Shown: positions 47,071 through 56,889 of the stretch, one piece after another
Position numbering within the stretch: position 1 is the first letter of the stretch
Layout: the number at the start of each line of letters is the position of its first letter
NCBI RefSeq assembly: GCF_001277215.2
Contig: NZ_CP013940.1
Span: 62,001-126,000, forward strand
DNA: 64,000 bases
Direction of reading: 5' to 3'
Source: Cronobacter malonaticus LMG 23826
GTDB taxonomy: Bacteria > Pseudomonadota > Gammaproteobacteria > Enterobacterales > Enterobacteriaceae
The notes under the pieces: model-generated
Told to the model about the DNA's origin: nothing
The model's input: only the letters and a program-made list of their open reading frames with translations
Databases searched by the model: none
Position numbers and translations under genes: made by a program

Positions 47071-47112
47071 CGCGTCACTATCTTGTCATTATCCAGTTAT
47101 TTTTCTGTCATA
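47071..47112 (+). promoter_or_regulatory. Tandem Pho boxes upstream of ugpB
   Basis: GTCA-type half-sites occur at 47074, 47085, 47096 (GTTA) and 47107, each exactly 11 bp apart, with AT-rich 4-bp spacers; CTTGTCAT and CTGTCAT are close to the consensus. This is the layout of two tandem PhoB boxes. It lies 83-124 bp upstream of the ugpB start, and ugp is a Pho-regulon operon in E. coli. Confidence 0.8.
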
Positions 47113-47194
47113 CGCGCATGTCATGTTAGCTCGCGAGCATAAAACGCGTGATTTCGCGCATCTCAAACGACGCATAATCAGAGAGATAACAGAC

Positions 47195-48514
47195 ATGACA
47201 GCTTCGTTACGACGTACAGCAATTTGTGTGGCTCTGGGATGGGCGCTGAGCAGCCAGGCGATGGCCGCCACCACCATTCCGTTCTGGCATTCGATGGAAG
47301 GCGAACTGGGTAAAGAAGTGAATTCACTGGCGCAGCGGTTTAACGAGGCGCACCCGGAGTACAAAATCGAGCCGGTTTATAAAGGTAACTACGAGCAGAG
47401 CCTGGCCGCCGGGATCGCCGCTTTCCGTACCGGCAACGCGCCCGCGATTTTGCAGGTTTACGAAGTAGGTACCGCCACCATGATGGCGTCCAAAGCCATC
47501 AAGCCTGTGTACGAAGTATTCAACGACGCTGGCATTAAATTCGATGAGTCGCAGTTTGTGCCGACGGTTGCCGGTTACTACACCGACGCGAAAAGCGGCC
47601 ATCTGCTCTCCCAGCCGTTTAACAGCTCCACGCCTGTGCTCTACTACAACAAAGACGCGTTCAAAAAAGCGGGCTTAGATCCTGAGCAGCCGCCGAAAAC
47701 CTGGCAGGATCTCGCGGCGTATACCGCGAAGCTGAAAGCCGCCGGCATGAAGTGCGGCTACGCCAGCGGCTGGCAGGGCTGGATCCAGATTGAAAACTTC
47801 AGCGCCTGGCATGGTCTGCCGGTCGCCACCAAAAACAACGGCTTTGACGGCGCTGACGCGGTGCTGGAATTCAACAAGCCGGAGCAGGTGAAACATATCG
47901 CCCTGCTTGAAGAACTGAACAAGAAGGGCGATTTCAGCTACTTCGGGCGCAAGGATGAATCCACCGAGAAGTTCTATAACGGCGATTGCGCCATTACCAC
48001 CGCCTCTTCCGGTTCGCTCGCGGATATCCGCCACTACGCCAAATTCAATTACGGCGTGGGCATGATGCCGTACGACGCCGACGTGAAAGGCGCGCCGCAG
48101 AATGCCATTATCGGCGGGGCGAGTCTGTGGGTGATGCAGGGCAAAAACAAAGAGATGTACAAAGGCGTGGCGGAGTTCCTGAACTTCCTCGCACAGCCGG
48201 AAATCGCGGCCGAATGGCACCAGAAAACCGGTTATCTGCCTATCACCAAAGCCGCTTATGACCTGACCCGCCAGCAGGGCTTCTATGAGAAGAACCCGGG
48301 CGCGGATATCGCGACGCGTCAGATGCTGAACAAGCCGCCGTTGCCGTTCACCAAAGGGCTGCGTCTGGGCAATATGCCGCAGATCCGTACCGTGGTTGAC
48401 GAAGAGCTGGAAAGCGTCTGGACCGGCAAGAAAACCCCGCAGCAGGCGCTGGATTCCGCCGTTGAGCGTGGTAATCAGCTGTTGCGCCGTTTCGAGCAGT
48501 CGACGAAATCGTAA
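47195..48514 (+). CDS. ugpB: sn-Glycerol-3-phosphate-binding protein UgpB
   Basis: A 439-residue periplasmic binding protein for glycerol-3-phosphate and glycerophosphodiesters, made under phosphate starvation. Signal peptide to about residue 24 (SSQAMA), then [17 protein letters not shown], and the mature part matches E. coli UgpB closely ([39 protein letters not shown]). The ATG at 47195 has a modest site (GAGAG); the frame is open 24 codons further, into the Pho-box region. Its 3' end (GAAATCGTAA) starts the 87-bp repeat array that follows. Confidence 0.96.
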   Translation: MTASLRRTAICVALGWALSSQAMAATTIPFWHSMEGELGKEVNSLAQRFNEAHPEYKIEPVYKGNYEQSLAAGIAAFRTGNAPAILQVYEVGTATMMASKAIKPVYEVFNDAGIKFDESQFVPTVAGYYTDAKSGHLLSQPFNSSTPVLYYNKDAFKKAGLDPEQPPKTWQDLAAYTAKLKAAGMKCGYASGWQGWIQIENFSAWHGLPVATKNNGFDGADAVLEFNKPEQVKHIALLEELNKKGDFSYFGRKDESTEKFYNGDCAITTASSGSLADIRHYAKFNYGVGMMPYDADVKGAPQNAIIGGASLWVMQGKNKEMYKGVAEFLNFLAQPEIAAEWHQKTGYLPITKAAYDLTRQQGFYEKNPGADIATRQMLNKPPLPFTKGLRLGNMPQIRTVVDEELESVWTGKKTPQQALDSAVERGNQLLRRFEQSTKS

Positions 48515-48766
48515 CGCTGGTAGCGGGTTGGCGCGGTGGGTGCTGTTTCGAACGGCGGGTGCGCTTCGCTTACCCGCCCTACAAAGCGCCAGAAATCGTA
48601 CCGCTGGTGGTGGGTTGGCGCGGTGGGTGCCGTTTCGAACGGCGGGTGCGCTTCGCTTACCCGCTCTACAAAGCACCAGAAATCGTACCGCTGGTAGCGG
48701 GTTGGCGCGGTGGGTGCTGTTTCGAACGGCGGGTGCGCTTCGCTTACCCACCCTACAAAGCACCAG
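48505..48766. repeat. Tandem array of an 87-bp unit (three copies) between ugpB and ugpA
   Basis: GAAATCGTA recurs at 48505, 48592 and 48679, exactly 87 bp apart. Each unit reads from the last codons of ugpB through CGCTGGTAGCGGGTTGGCGCGGTGGG and TTTCGAACGGC to the palindrome (GGCGGGTGCGCTTCGCTTACCCGCC) and CTACAAAGC. So the unit is a copy of the ugpB 3' end plus the palindrome. The three palindromes differ by one or two bases. Confidence 0.9.
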
Positions 48767-48770
48767 ATTA

Positions 48771-48805
48771 GTAGGCCGGGTAAGGCGCAGCCGCACCCGG
48801 CATTT
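48771..48805. repeat. BoxC-like repeat before ugpA
   Basis: GTAGGCCGGGTAAGGCGC with AGCCGCACCCGGCATTTTT forms a longer palindrome, very like the E. coli BoxC/REP type sequence. It lies 20 bp before the ugpA start, just downstream of the 87-bp array, and may fold in the ugpB-ugpA message. Confidence 0.75.
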
Positions 48806-48824
48806 TTCAGGAAAGCGTTTCTCT

Positions 48825-49712
48825 ATGTCATCATCCCGTCCGGTGTTTCGTTCAGGCTGGCTGCCCTATGCGTTACTGGCGCCGCAGCTGATTATCACCG
48901 TCATCTTTTTCATCTGGCCTGCGGGCGAGGCGCTCTGGTATTCCGTACAGAGCATCGATCCATTCGGGCTATCGAGCCAGTTTGTCGGGCTGGCGAATTT
49001 TACCCAGCTGTTTCACGACAGCTACTACCTCGATTCCTTCTGGACCACCATAAAATTCAGCGCGCTGGTGACCGTCAGCGGGCTGCTGATATCGTTGTTT
49101 TTCGCGGCTCTTGTGGATTACGTGGTGCGCGGCAGCCGTTTTTACCAGACGCTAATGCTGCTGCCCTACGCCGTCGCGCCCGCCATCGCCGCCGTGCTGT
49201 GGATCTTCCTCTTTAACCCCGGGCGCGGGCTCATTACCCATGTGCTTGAGCAGATGGGCTACTACTGGAACCACTCGCAAAACAGCGGCCAGGCAATGTT
49301 CCTGGTGGTGTTTGCCTCGGTATGGAAGCAGATCAGCTACAACTTTCTGTTTTTCTTCGCGGCGTTGCAGTCGATCCCGCGCTCGCTGGTCGAGGCGGCC
49401 GCCATCGACGGCGCAGGCCCGGTGCGCCGCTTCTTTAAACTGTCGCTGCCGCTTATTGCGCCGGTGAGCTTTTTCCTGCTGGTGGTGAATCTGGTCTACG
49501 CCTTTTTCGACACCTTCCCGGTTATCGATGCCGCCACTGCGGGCGGGCCGGTGCAGGCCACCACCACGCTGATTTACAAGATTTACCGCGAAGGGTTCGC
49601 CGGGCTCGATCTCTCCACCTCCGCCGCGCAGTCGGTGGTGCTGATGGTGCTGGTGATCATCCTCACCGTGGTCCAGTTCCGTTATGTGGAAAGTAAGGTG
49701 CGTTACCAATGA
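48825..49712 (+). CDS. ugpA: Glycerol-3-phosphate ABC transporter permease UgpA
   Basis: A 295-residue permease, the E. coli length, with six helices. It starts [20 protein letters not shown]; the coupling loop with the EAA motif is [22 protein letters not shown]. It pairs with UgpE. The ATG at 48825 follows AGGAAAG at a long spacing; the open frame upstream runs through the repeat array and is not coding. The 310-bp repeat-filled gap to ugpB could set the ratio of binding protein to permease. It overlaps ugpE by 4 bp. Confidence 0.97.
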   Translation: MSSSRPVFRSGWLPYALLAPQLIITVIFFIWPAGEALWYSVQSIDPFGLSSQFVGLANFTQLFHDSYYLDSFWTTIKFSALVTVSGLLISLFFAALVDYVVRGSRFYQTLMLLPYAVAPAIAAVLWIFLFNPGRGLITHVLEQMGYYWNHSQNSGQAMFLVVFASVWKQISYNFLFFFAALQSIPRSLVEAAAIDGAGPVRRFFKLSLPLIAPVSFFLLVVNLVYAFFDTFPVIDAATAGGPVQATTTLIYKIYREGFAGLDLSTSAAQSVVLMVLVIILTVVQFRYVESKVRYQ

Positions 49713-50554
49713 TTGAAAACCGCCCGGGGCTGACGATTTTCAGCCATACCCTTTTGATCCTCGGCATCGCCGCCATTCTCTTTCCGCTCTACGTGGCGTT
49801 TGTCGCGGCGACGCTCGATAACCAGGCCGTGTTCGCCACGCCGATGACGCTTATTCCCGGCACGCACCTGTGGGAAAACCTGAAAGATATTTGGCTTAAT
49901 GGCGTCGGGGCTAACAGCGCGCCGTTCTGGCTGATGCTGCTGAACAGTTTCATCATGGCGTTCAGCATTACCGTCGGGAAAATCGCGGTGTCGATGCTCT
50001 CGGCGTTCGCTATTGTCTGGTTTCGCTTCCCGCTGCGTAACCTCTTCTTCTGGATGATTTTTATTACGCTGATGCTGCCGGTGGAAGTGCGCATTTTCCC
50101 GACGGTGGAAGTGATAGCCAACCTGAAGATGATGGACAGCTACACCGGCCTGACGCTGCCGCTGATGGCGTCCGCGACCGCCACTTTTCTGTTCCGCCAG
50201 TTCTTTATGACGCTGCCTGACGAGCTGATGGAAGCGGCGCGTATCGACGGCGCGTCGCCGATGCGGTTTTTCCGCGACATCGTGCTGCCGCTCTCGAAAA
50301 CCAACCTCGCGGCGCTGTTCGTCATTACGTTTATCTATGGCTGGAACCAGTATCTCTGGCCGCTGTTGATTATCAGCGATCCGTCGCTCGGCACGGCGGT
50401 GGCGGGCATTAAAGGCATGATTTCGGTGGGCGAGGGCAGCACGCAGTGGAATCAGGTGATGGCGGCGATGCTGCTGACGCTTATCCCGCCGGTGGTGATT
50501 GTTTTAGTGATGCAGCGCGCGTTTGTTCGCGGGCTGGTGGATAGCGAGAAATAA
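49709..50554 (+). CDS. ugpE: Glycerol-3-phosphate ABC transporter permease UgpE
   Basis: A 281-residue, six-helix permease, same length as E. coli UgpE. EAA motif: [24 protein letters not shown]. Conserved ending [14 protein letters not shown]. It starts inside the ugpA stop (ATGA), and ugpC begins one base after its stop. The protein forms the membrane channel with UgpA. Confidence 0.97.
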   Translation: MIENRPGLTIFSHTLLILGIAAILFPLYVAFVAATLDNQAVFATPMTLIPGTHLWENLKDIWLNGVGANSAPFWLMLLNSFIMAFSITVGKIAVSMLSAFAIVWFRFPLRNLFFWMIFITLMLPVEVRIFPTVEVIANLKMMDSYTGLTLPLMASATATFLFRQFFMTLPDELMEAARIDGASPMRFFRDIVLPLSKTNLAALFVITFIYGWNQYLWPLLIISDPSLGTAVAGIKGMISVGEGSTQWNQVMAAMLLTLIPPVVIVLVMQRAFVRGLVDSEK

Positions 50555-50555
50555 G

Positions 50556-51629
50556 ATGGCAGGACTCAAATTACAGGCGGTCACCAAAAGCTGGGACAAC
50601 GGTAAAACGCAGGTCATTCAGCCGCTGACGATGGACGTCGCGGATGGCGAATTTATCGTGATGGTCGGCCCGTCCGGCTGCGGCAAATCGACGCTGCTGC
50701 GTATGGTGGCCGGGCTTGAGCGCGTGAGTAGCGGCGATATCTGGATAGACCGCCAGCGCGTCACCGAGATGGAGCCGAAAGAGCGCGGCATCGCGATGGT
50801 GTTCCAGAACTACGCGCTCTACCCGCATATGAATGTCGAAGAGAACATGGCCTGGGGCCTGAAAATTCGCGGCATGGGCAAAGCGCACATCGCTGAGCGC
50901 GTGAAAGAAGCGGCGCGGATTCTGGAACTTGACGGGCTGTTAAAACGTCGCCCGCGTGAGCTCTCCGGCGGCCAGCGTCAGCGCGTGGCGATGGGCCGCG
51001 CGATTGTGCGCGATCCGGCGGTGTTCCTCTTCGATGAGCCGCTCTCAAACCTCGACGCCAAACTGCGCGTGCAGATGCGCCTTGAGCTGCAACAGCTTCA
51101 TCGCCGCCTGCGCACGACATCGCTGTATGTGACGCACGATCAGGTCGAAGCGATGACGCTCGCCCAGCGCGTGATGGTGATGAACAAAGGCGTGGCGGAG
51201 CAGACAGGCACGCCGGTGGAAGTCTACGAAAAACCCGCCAGCCGCTTTGTGGCGAGCTTTATCGGCAGCCCGGCGATGAATCTGCTGGAAGGGCGGGTGA
51301 ATGCCGAAGGCACCCATTTCGACGTTGACGGCGGGCTTTCCCTGCCGCTCGGGCGGCTGCATAAAACGCTCGCGGGGCGCAAGGTGACGCTGGGTATCCG
51401 CCCGGAACATATTGCGCTAAGCTCACAGGCCGCAGGCGGCGTGCCGTTGCCGCTCGATACGCTGGAGATGCTGGGCGCGGATAACCTCGCGCATGGCCGC
51501 TGGGGCAGCCAGAAAGTGGTGGCGCGCCTGGCGCATCAGGAGCGTCCGCAGCCGGGCAGCCAGCTGTGGCTGCACCTGCCAGAAAACCATCTGCACTTTT
51601 TTGACGGTGAAACAGGACAACGTTTATGA
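50556..51629 (+). CDS. ugpC: Glycerol-3-phosphate ABC transporter ATPase UgpC
   Basis: A 357-residue ABC ATPase of the MalK type. Walker [11 protein letters not shown]-loop [13 protein letters not shown], signature [17 protein letters not shown], Walker [13 protein letters not shown], switch His in [11 protein letters not shown]; the C-terminal third (from about 235) is the regulatory OB/TOBE domain ([14 protein letters not shown]). The ATG at 50556 matches the family start ([14 protein letters not shown]). It overlaps ugpQ by 4 bp. Confidence 0.97.
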   Translation: MAGLKLQAVTKSWDNGKTQVIQPLTMDVADGEFIVMVGPSGCGKSTLLRMVAGLERVSSGDIWIDRQRVTEMEPKERGIAMVFQNYALYPHMNVEENMAWGLKIRGMGKAHIAERVKEAARILELDGLLKRRPRELSGGQRQRVAMGRAIVRDPAVFLFDEPLSNLDAKLRVQMRLELQQLHRRLRTTSLYVTHDQVEAMTLAQRVMVMNKGVAEQTGTPVEVYEKPASRFVASFIGSPAMNLLEGRVNAEGTHFDVDGGLSLPLGRLHKTLAGRKVTLGIRPEHIALSSQAAGGVPLPLDTLEMLGADNLAHGRWGSQKVVARLAHQERPQPGSQLWLHLPENHLHFFDGETGQRL

Positions 51630-52366
51630 GCAACTGGCCATATCCTCCCATCGTCGCCCACCGCGGCGGCGGCCGACTGGCACCGGAAAACACGCTGGCG
51701 GCGATTGAAACCGGCGCGCGCCTGGGCCACGCCATGATTGAATTTGACGTCAAACTCACGAGAGACGGCCAGATTTTCCTGCTGCATGACGACACGCTGG
51801 AGCGCACCAGCAACGGCTGGGGTGTGGCGGGCGAACTTAACTGGGATGAGCTGCTGAAAGTGGACGCCGGTAGCTGGTTTAGCGGCGCGTTTAAAGGCGA
51901 GAAACTGGCGCTGCTGAGCGATGTGGCGCAGCGCTGCCGCGAGCACCGCATGATGGCGAATATCGAAATCAAACCGACGACCGGCACCGATGCCGACACC
52001 GGGCGCGTGGTGGCGCTGGCCGCACGCGCACTCTGGCGCGACATGACCGCGCCGCTGCTCTCGTCGTTTTCCATCGAGGCGCTGGAGGCGGCGCAGCAGG
52101 CCGCGCCGGAACTGCCGCGCGGACTGCTGCTGGATGAGTGGCGCGATGACTGGCAGGCGCTGACCACGCGTCTTGGCTGCGTCTCCATTCACCTGAACCA
52201 TAAGCTTTTGGATCAGGCGCGCGTCATGCAACTGAAAGACGCCGGTCTGCGTATTCTGGTGTATACCGTGAATTCGCCCCGGCGCGCGCTGGAGCTGCTC
52301 GCCTGGGGCGTGGACTGCATCTGTACCGATGCGATTGACGAGATCGGGCCGGATTTTCGCGCTTAA
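51626..52366 (+). CDS. ugpQ: Glycerophosphodiester phosphodiesterase, cytosolic UgpQ
   Basis: A 246-residue TIM-barrel enzyme that hydrolyses glycerophosphodiesters brought in by Ugp to glycerol-3-phosphate and an alcohol. Catalytic/metal motifs: [13 protein letters not shown] near residue 12, [20 protein letters not shown], and NIEIKPTTG. Length as in E. coli (247). It is the last gene of the ugp operon and overlaps the end of the converging yhhA by 4 bp. Confidence 0.96.
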   Translation: MSNWPYPPIVAHRGGGRLAPENTLAAIETGARLGHAMIEFDVKLTRDGQIFLLHDDTLERTSNGWGVAGELNWDELLKVDAGSWFSGAFKGEKLALLSDVAQRCREHRMMANIEIKPTTGTDADTGRVVALAARALWRDMTAPLLSSFSIEALEAAQQAAPELPRGLLLDEWRDDWQALTTRLGCVSIHLNHKLLDQARVMQLKDAGLRILVYTVNSPRRALELLAWGVDCICTDAIDEIGPDFRA

Positions 52367-52830
52367 GGCGCGACGCTACCCTGCGTATTCAGCGTGGTGC
52401 CGTTCTGGCGCAGCATATCGCCATTCTGGCGCGGCTCAATCATATGCGTCTGCTGGGTGCTGTTCAGCGTCGCGCCGTTGCTGTTGAGCATGTGCTGCGA
52501 ACTTCCGCTGCTGCGGTTAAGCATGCCGCCATTGGTGTTCGGCAGCACCTGTTCTCTCTGCGGGTTCAGCATTCCCGGCTGGTTCTGCTGAATACGCTCA
52601 ACGTTATTGTTCATCTGGGTCTGCAACTGCTGCTGTTGCAGGCGGCTCTGCGTCTGGATCTGCTGATTCAGCATCCCCTTCTGCTGAAGCTGCTGGCTTT
52701 GCATCTGCGTCTGCAAACGCTGCTGGCTGGGGTTCACATACCCCGGCTGGTTTGGGTTATTGATGACGTTGATCGGTTGGGCAAGCGCCGCCAGCGGAAG
52801 CGCTGCGGCAATCAATAAGTAGCGTTTCAT
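52363..52830 (-). CDS. yhhA: DUF2756 exported protein YhhA
   Basis: A 155-residue exported protein: signal peptide to about residue 17 (ALA), then a Gln/Asn-rich, low-complexity body ([20 protein letters not shown]) with a repeated N-G-x-L-N/R pattern (NGGMLN, NGATLN, NGDMLR, NGTTLN). It matches E. coli YhhA (146 residues), function unknown; the extra length lies in the C-terminal repeats. Its stop overlaps that of ugpQ. It is divergent from ggt. Confidence 0.9.
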   Translation of the reverse strand: MKRYLLIAAALPLAALAQPINVINNPNQPGYVNPSQQRLQTQMQSQQLQQKGMLNQQIQTQSRLQQQQLQTQMNNNVERIQQNQPGMLNPQREQVLPNTNGGMLNRSSGSSQHMLNSNGATLNSTQQTHMIEPRQNGDMLRQNGTTLNTQGSVAP

Positions 52831-52955
52831 GGTGTTTCCCTCCCCTGTGGAAGATCTTTTCAGTTTACCTCCTCTGCGACAGCACGATGATCTTTTAAGA
52901 GTTGTGAACCAGACTTATTGCGGGGAGCGTCCCGGATAATAAGCGGAGAACAATA

Positions 52956-54722
52956 ATGATGATGCAGTGGAAAACCGTACGCCAGAGCGTGATAGCGGCG
53001 CTGGCGGTCACCTTTTGTTTAACGGCGGGGGCTGCGCCGTCGCCTGTCGCGGCACCAGCGCCTGCGCCGGTCTCTTATGGCGTGGAAGAAGATGTCTTCC
53101 ATCCGGTGCGTGCCGAACACGGCATGGTCGCCTCGGTGGACGCGGCAGCGACGCAGGTGGGCGTCGATGTGCTAAAGCAGGGCGGTAACGCGGTGGATGC
53201 GGCGGTCGCGGTGGGCTTCGCGCTGGCGGTGACGCATCCGCAGGCCGGTAACCTCGGCGGCGGCGGCTTTATGATGCTGCGCACCAAAGACGGCAAAGTG
53301 ACGGCGATCGATTTCCGCGAAATGGCGCCGGAAAAAGCCACGCGCGATATGTTCCTCGACGCACAGGGCAACGCCGACAGCAAAAAATCGCTCACGTCGC
53401 ATCTCGCTTCCGGCACGCCGGGCAGCGTGGCGGGTTTCGCGCTGGCGCTGCAAAAATATGGCACGATGCCGCTCGATAAAGTCATTCAGCCCGCCATTGC
53501 GCTTGCACGCGACGGCTTTACGGTCAACGACGCGCTCGCCATTGATTTAAAAACTTACGGCGTGGAGACGCTCCCGAACCACCCGGCCAGCAAGGCAATT
53601 TTCTGGAAACAGGACGGCAATCCGTACCAGAAGGGCGACAAGCTGGTGCAGGCGAATCTTGCCAGGAGCCTGGAGCTTATCGCTAAAGATGGCCCGGACG
53701 CCTTCTATAAAGGCCCGATTGCCGACCAGATAGCCGATGAGATGGCCAAAAACGGCGGGCTTATCACCAAAGCCGATCTGGCGAATTACAAAGCGGTGGA
53801 GCGCACGCCTGTGAGCGGCGACTACCGCGGTTATCAGGTCTATTCGATGCCGCCGCCGTCGTCGGGCGGGATCCACATCGTGCAGATCCTCAATATTCTT
53901 GAGAATTTCGACCTGCATAAATATGGCTTCGGCAGCGCCGACGCGATGCAGATTATGGCCGAGGCGGAGAAATACGCCTACGCCGACCGCTCGGAGTATC
54001 TGGGCGACCCGGATTTCGTGAAGGTGCCGTGGCAGGCGCTGACCAGCAAGGCCTACGCGAAATCGCTGGCGCAGCAGATCGATATCAATAAAGCGCGCCC
54101 GTCGAAAGAGATTAAACCGGGCAACCTCGCGCCTTACGAGAGTAACCAGACCACGCATTTTTCGGTCGTCGATAAAGACGGCAATGCGGTGGCGGTGACC
54201 TATACGCTTAACACCACGTTCGGCAGCGGCATTGTGGCGGGCGATACCGGGATTCTGATGAATAACCAGATGGACGATTTCTCCGCCAAACCGGGAACGC
54301 CGAACGTCTATGGCCTGGTAGGCGGCGACGCCAACGCGGTGGGGCCAAAGAAACGCCCGCTGTCGTCGATGTCGCCGACGATTGTCGTCAAAGACGGCAA
54401 GACATGGCTGGTGACCGGCAGCCCGGGCGGTAGCCGTATTATCACCACCGTGTTGCAGATGGTGGTGAACACGATTGATTACGGCATGAACGTGGCGGAA
54501 GCCACCAACGCGCCGCGATTCCATCACCAGTGGCTGCCCGATGAGCTGCGGGTGGAGAAGGGCTTTAGCCCGGATACGCTGAAACTGCTGCGTGAGAAAG
54601 GGCAGAACGTGGCGGTGAAAGAGGCGATGGGCAGCACCCAGAGCATTATGATTGGCCCGGACGGGGCGCTTTACGGCGCGTCCGACCCGCGCAGCGTCGA
54701 TGATTTAACGGCGGGGTATTAA
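52956..54722 (+). CDS. ggt: Gamma-glutamyltranspeptidase (periplasmic)
   Basis: A 588-residue precursor exported to the periplasm, where it cuts glutathione and other gamma-glutamyl compounds. It has a signal peptide (to about residue 27), then the large subunit; self-cleavage occurs before the catalytic Thr in ESNQTTHFSVVDKDGNAVAVT, giving the small subunit. PLSSMSPTIVVKDGKTW, SPGGSRI and MDDFS are the substrate-binding blocks. The first ATG of three (52956) has GGAG seven bases upstream. Neighbour yhhA is as in E. coli. Confidence 0.96.
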   Translation: MMMQWKTVRQSVIAALAVTFCLTAGAAPSPVAAPAPAPVSYGVEEDVFHPVRAEHGMVASVDAAATQVGVDVLKQGGNAVDAAVAVGFALAVTHPQAGNLGGGGFMMLRTKDGKVTAIDFREMAPEKATRDMFLDAQGNADSKKSLTSHLASGTPGSVAGFALALQKYGTMPLDKVIQPAIALARDGFTVNDALAIDLKTYGVETLPNHPASKAIFWKQDGNPYQKGDKLVQANLARSLELIAKDGPDAFYKGPIADQIADEMAKNGGLITKADLANYKAVERTPVSGDYRGYQVYSMPPPSSGGIHIVQILNILENFDLHKYGFGSADAMQIMAEAEKYAYADRSEYLGDPDFVKVPWQALTSKAYAKSLAQQIDINKARPSKEIKPGNLAPYESNQTTHFSVVDKDGNAVAVTYTLNTTFGSGIVAGDTGILMNNQMDDFSAKPGTPNVYGLVGGDANAVGPKKRPLSSMSPTIVVKDGKTWLVTGSPGGSRIITTVLQMVVNTIDYGMNVAEATNAPRFHHQWLPDELRVEKGFSPDTLKLLREKGQNVAVKEAMGSTQSIMIGPDGALYGASDPRSVDDLTAGY

Positions 54723-54769
54723 TGTAGCGCCCGCCGCGTCATGATCAAAAAGGGTCGCGCAAGGTAAAT

Positions 54770-54856
54770 GGTGGGCGCGCTACGCTTACCCACCCTACGA
54801 ATTGAAACATCCAATTGTTTGTCGTTTGTAGGGCGGGTAAGCCACGCGCACCCGCC
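54770..54856. repeat. Two inverted palindromic repeats after ggt
   Basis: Copies at 54770-54798 (GGTGGGCGCGCTACGCTTACCCACC) and 54828-54856 (GTAGGGCGGG...GCACCCGCC) in opposite orientation. Each is followed or preceded by a stretch reading CGCGCAA(G/T)GTAAATGGTG (54756 and 54860 areas), a second, looser direct repeat. Confidence 0.8.
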
Positions 54857-54921
54857 GTGTCGCGCAATGTAAATGGTGACCATCCTACGGATTTACCCAC
54901 CCCATAACGGCGCTGGAACGG

Positions 54922-55419
54922 TTAACCGGCCTTCATCCGCGCCATAAAATACGCGTCCACATACTCGCCGTTGCGCAGGCCGTAACGCTTACCGGTGCCT
55001 TCCGTCTCAAACCCGAATTTACGGTACACCGCCAGCGCAGGCGCATTATCGACAAACACCGTCAGCTCGATTCGCTCGATGCGCAGCCAGTTATCGCACA
55101 GGTTAACCATTTCACGCATCAGCGCCGACGCCACGCCGCGGTTGCGACAGCCAGGGTGAACGCTCATCCCGAAGGTCGCCACATGGCTGCGGCGCGGGTT
55201 TTGCTCCACCGTTAAGGCCAGATGCCCGACGACCTCGCCATCCATGCACGCCACCAGCTGACGACGCCCCGGCTGCGGCGCGCCAAGCCGTTCACGCCAC
55301 ATCGCGAGCGACGGATGCGGAATTTGCAGCGTGTTGTAAATGACTTCCGACATCATGTGGATCTGCTGCAACGCCTGCGCATCTTCTGCTTCCGCGTGTC
55401 TTACGACGATTTCATTCAT
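54922..55419 (-). CDS. yhhY: GNAT acetyltransferase YhhY
   Basis: A 165-residue acetyltransferase matching E. coli YhhY (162). CoA loop NRGVASALMREM, then ERIELTVFVDNAPALAVYRKFGFETEGTGKRY. In E. coli it has been reported to acetylate certain amino acids such as phenylalanine and methionine derivatives and gives resistance to 3-amino-Phe. A GGGAGCAC site precedes the ATG. It is divergent from ryhB/yhhX. Confidence 0.93.
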   Translation of the reverse strand: MNEIVVRHAEAEDAQALQQIHMMSEVIYNTLQIPHPSLAMWRERLGAPQPGRRQLVACMDGEVVGHLALTVEQNPRRSHVATFGMSVHPGCRNRGVASALMREMVNLCDNWLRIERIELTVFVDNAPALAVYRKFGFETEGTGKRYGLRNGEYVDAYFMARMKAG

Positions 55420-55449
55420 GACGTGCTCCCTGTGGTCGACGGTTGAAAG

Positions 55450-55475
55450 GCGAGAACGCGTGGCTTACCCGCCCT
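55450..55475. repeat. Partial palindromic repeat upstream of yhhY
   Basis: Only the right arm is clear: CGTGGCTTACCCGCCCTA. The left arm (GGCGAGAACG) is decayed. Confidence 0.55.
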
Positions 55476-55554
55476 ATGAAATAATCTTCAACATCAAGGG
55501 TTTTTTCCTGCGGGTCAATTCCTAAATTTTTTTCAAAAAAGGCTGGACACATGC

Positions 55555-55577
55555 GAATGATAATGATTATTATTGTC
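55555..55577. promoter_or_regulatory. Fur box of ryhB
   Basis: AATGATAATGATTATTATTG within 55555-55577 closely follows the Fur consensus GATAATGATAATCATTATC and overlaps the promoter just upstream of the RyhB start. Fur-Fe(II) represses ryhB in E. coli. Confidence 0.92.
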
Positions 55578-55579
55578 AT

Positions 55580-55674
55580 GCGTTCAGGGGGAACCCCAAC
55601 GGATCATCCTGAAAGCACGACATTGCTCACATTGCTTCCAGTATTTCTTAGCCAGCCGGGTGCTGGCTTTTTTT
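55580..55674 (+). ncRNA. ryhB: Small RNA RyhB (iron-sparing regulator)
   Basis: The core CTGAAAGCACGACATTGCTC and following ACATTGCTTCCAGTATT...TTAGCCAGCCGGGTGCTGGC match E. coli RyhB almost base for base, including the target-pairing region and the rho-independent terminator (AGCCAGC/GCTGGCT plus a nine-T run). The first 30 nt (GCGTTCAGGGGGAACCCC) differ from E. coli but can also form a short hairpin (GGGG/CCCC). Flanked by yhhY and yhhX as in E. coli and preceded by a Fur box. It pairs with mRNAs of iron-using proteins with the help of Hfq. Confidence 0.96.
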
Positions 55675-55727
55675 TTGCCTGGTAATCTATGGTTAATGCC
55701 ATCTGTTACTCGCAAAAAGGACCGGCA

Positions 55728-56765
55728 ATGACGATTAATTGCGCTTTTATTGGTTTTGGCAAAAGCACCACCCGCTACCATCTTCCCTACGTTTTACACC
55801 GCAAAGAGACGTTTCACGTCGCGCATATCTTCCGCCGTCACCCTAAACCGGAGCTGGAAAGCCACCCGCGTTATCAGCACATTCACTTTACGAGCGATCT
55901 GGATGACATCCTGAACGACGCCTCGGTCAAACTGGTGGTGATTTGCACCCATGCTGACAGCCACTTTGACTATGCGAAACGCGCGCTGGAAGCCGGGAAA
56001 AACGTGCTGGTGGAAAAGCCATTCACGACAAGCGTCGCGGACGCGCGTCTGCTGCTGGATCTGGCGAAAAGCAAAGGGCTTGTGGTCACGCCGTATCAGA
56101 ACCGCCGCTTTGACGCCTGTTTTCTGACCACGCGTAAAGTGATTGAGAGCGGCAAGCTTGGCGAGATTGTCGAAATCGAAAGCCATTTCGACTACTACCG
56201 TCCCGAGGCGGAAACCAAACCGGGCCTGCCGGAAGACGGTATGTTCTTCGGGCTCGGCGTACATACGATGGATCAGATTATCTCGCTGTTCGGCCGCCCC
56301 GATCACGTCAGCTATGACATCCGCAGCCTGCGCAACAAAGCGAACCCGGACGATACCTTCGAGGCGCAGCTGTTTTATGGCGATCTGAAAGCCATCGTAA
56401 AAACCAGCCACTATGTCAAAATCGACTACCCGAAATTTATCGTCCACGGCAAAAAAGGCTCGTTTATCAAATATGGCATCGACCAGCAGGAGACCAGCCT
56501 GAAAGCCGGGATTATGCCGGGCGAACCGGGCTTTGCCGCGGATGAGAGCATCGGGCATCTGGAGTATGTCAACGCGCAGGGTGAAACGGTGCGCGAAGAG
56601 ATTAAACCGGAGGTGGGCGACTATGGCCGCGTCTATGACGCGCTCTACGATACCCTCGTTAACGGCGCGCCAAATTACGTCAGAGAATCTGATGTGCTCA
56701 CGAACCTTGAGATCCTCGAGCGCGGTTTCGAGCAGGCGTCTCCCGCTACCGTAACCCTTGCAAAA
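55728..56765 (+). CDS. yhhX: Gfo/Idh/MocA-family oxidoreductase YhhX
   Basis: A 345-residue NAD(P)-dependent oxidoreductase, E. coli YhhX length. N-terminal Rossmann fold INCAFIGFGKSTTRYHLPYVL, VEKPFTTS with the conserved Lys-Pro pair, then LGVHTMDQIISLFG with the catalytic-region His. The substrate is unknown. The ATG at 55728 with AAGGA upstream is used (the frame is open 13 codons further). It lies just after ryhB. The stop codon TAA is at 56766-56768. Confidence 0.94.
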
Positions 56766-56778
56766 TAAGGTTTACCGG

Positions 56779-56822
56779 CTCCTCTGTTCTTGTTCATAAA
56801 ATTTGAACAGAGGAGTCAATTT
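56779..56822 (+). terminator. Stem-loop terminator after yhhX
   Basis: An 11-bp perfect stem CTCCTCTGTTC/GAACAGAGGAG with a 15-nt loop, followed by TCAATTTT. The yhhW start is 68 bp further on. Confidence 0.7.
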
Positions 56823-56889
56823 TCACCCTCTATGATCGCGGACGTAACAGGTCCACACTTACCCCATCAAATCGCTAAGGGGGTATACG

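Noticed and set aside
48396..48824. Long in-frame upstream extension of ugpA through the repeat array
   Set aside because: The extension consists of translated 87-bp repeats (a periodic [10 protein letters not shown] pattern) and overlaps ugpB; the ATG at 48825 gives the exact family N-terminus.
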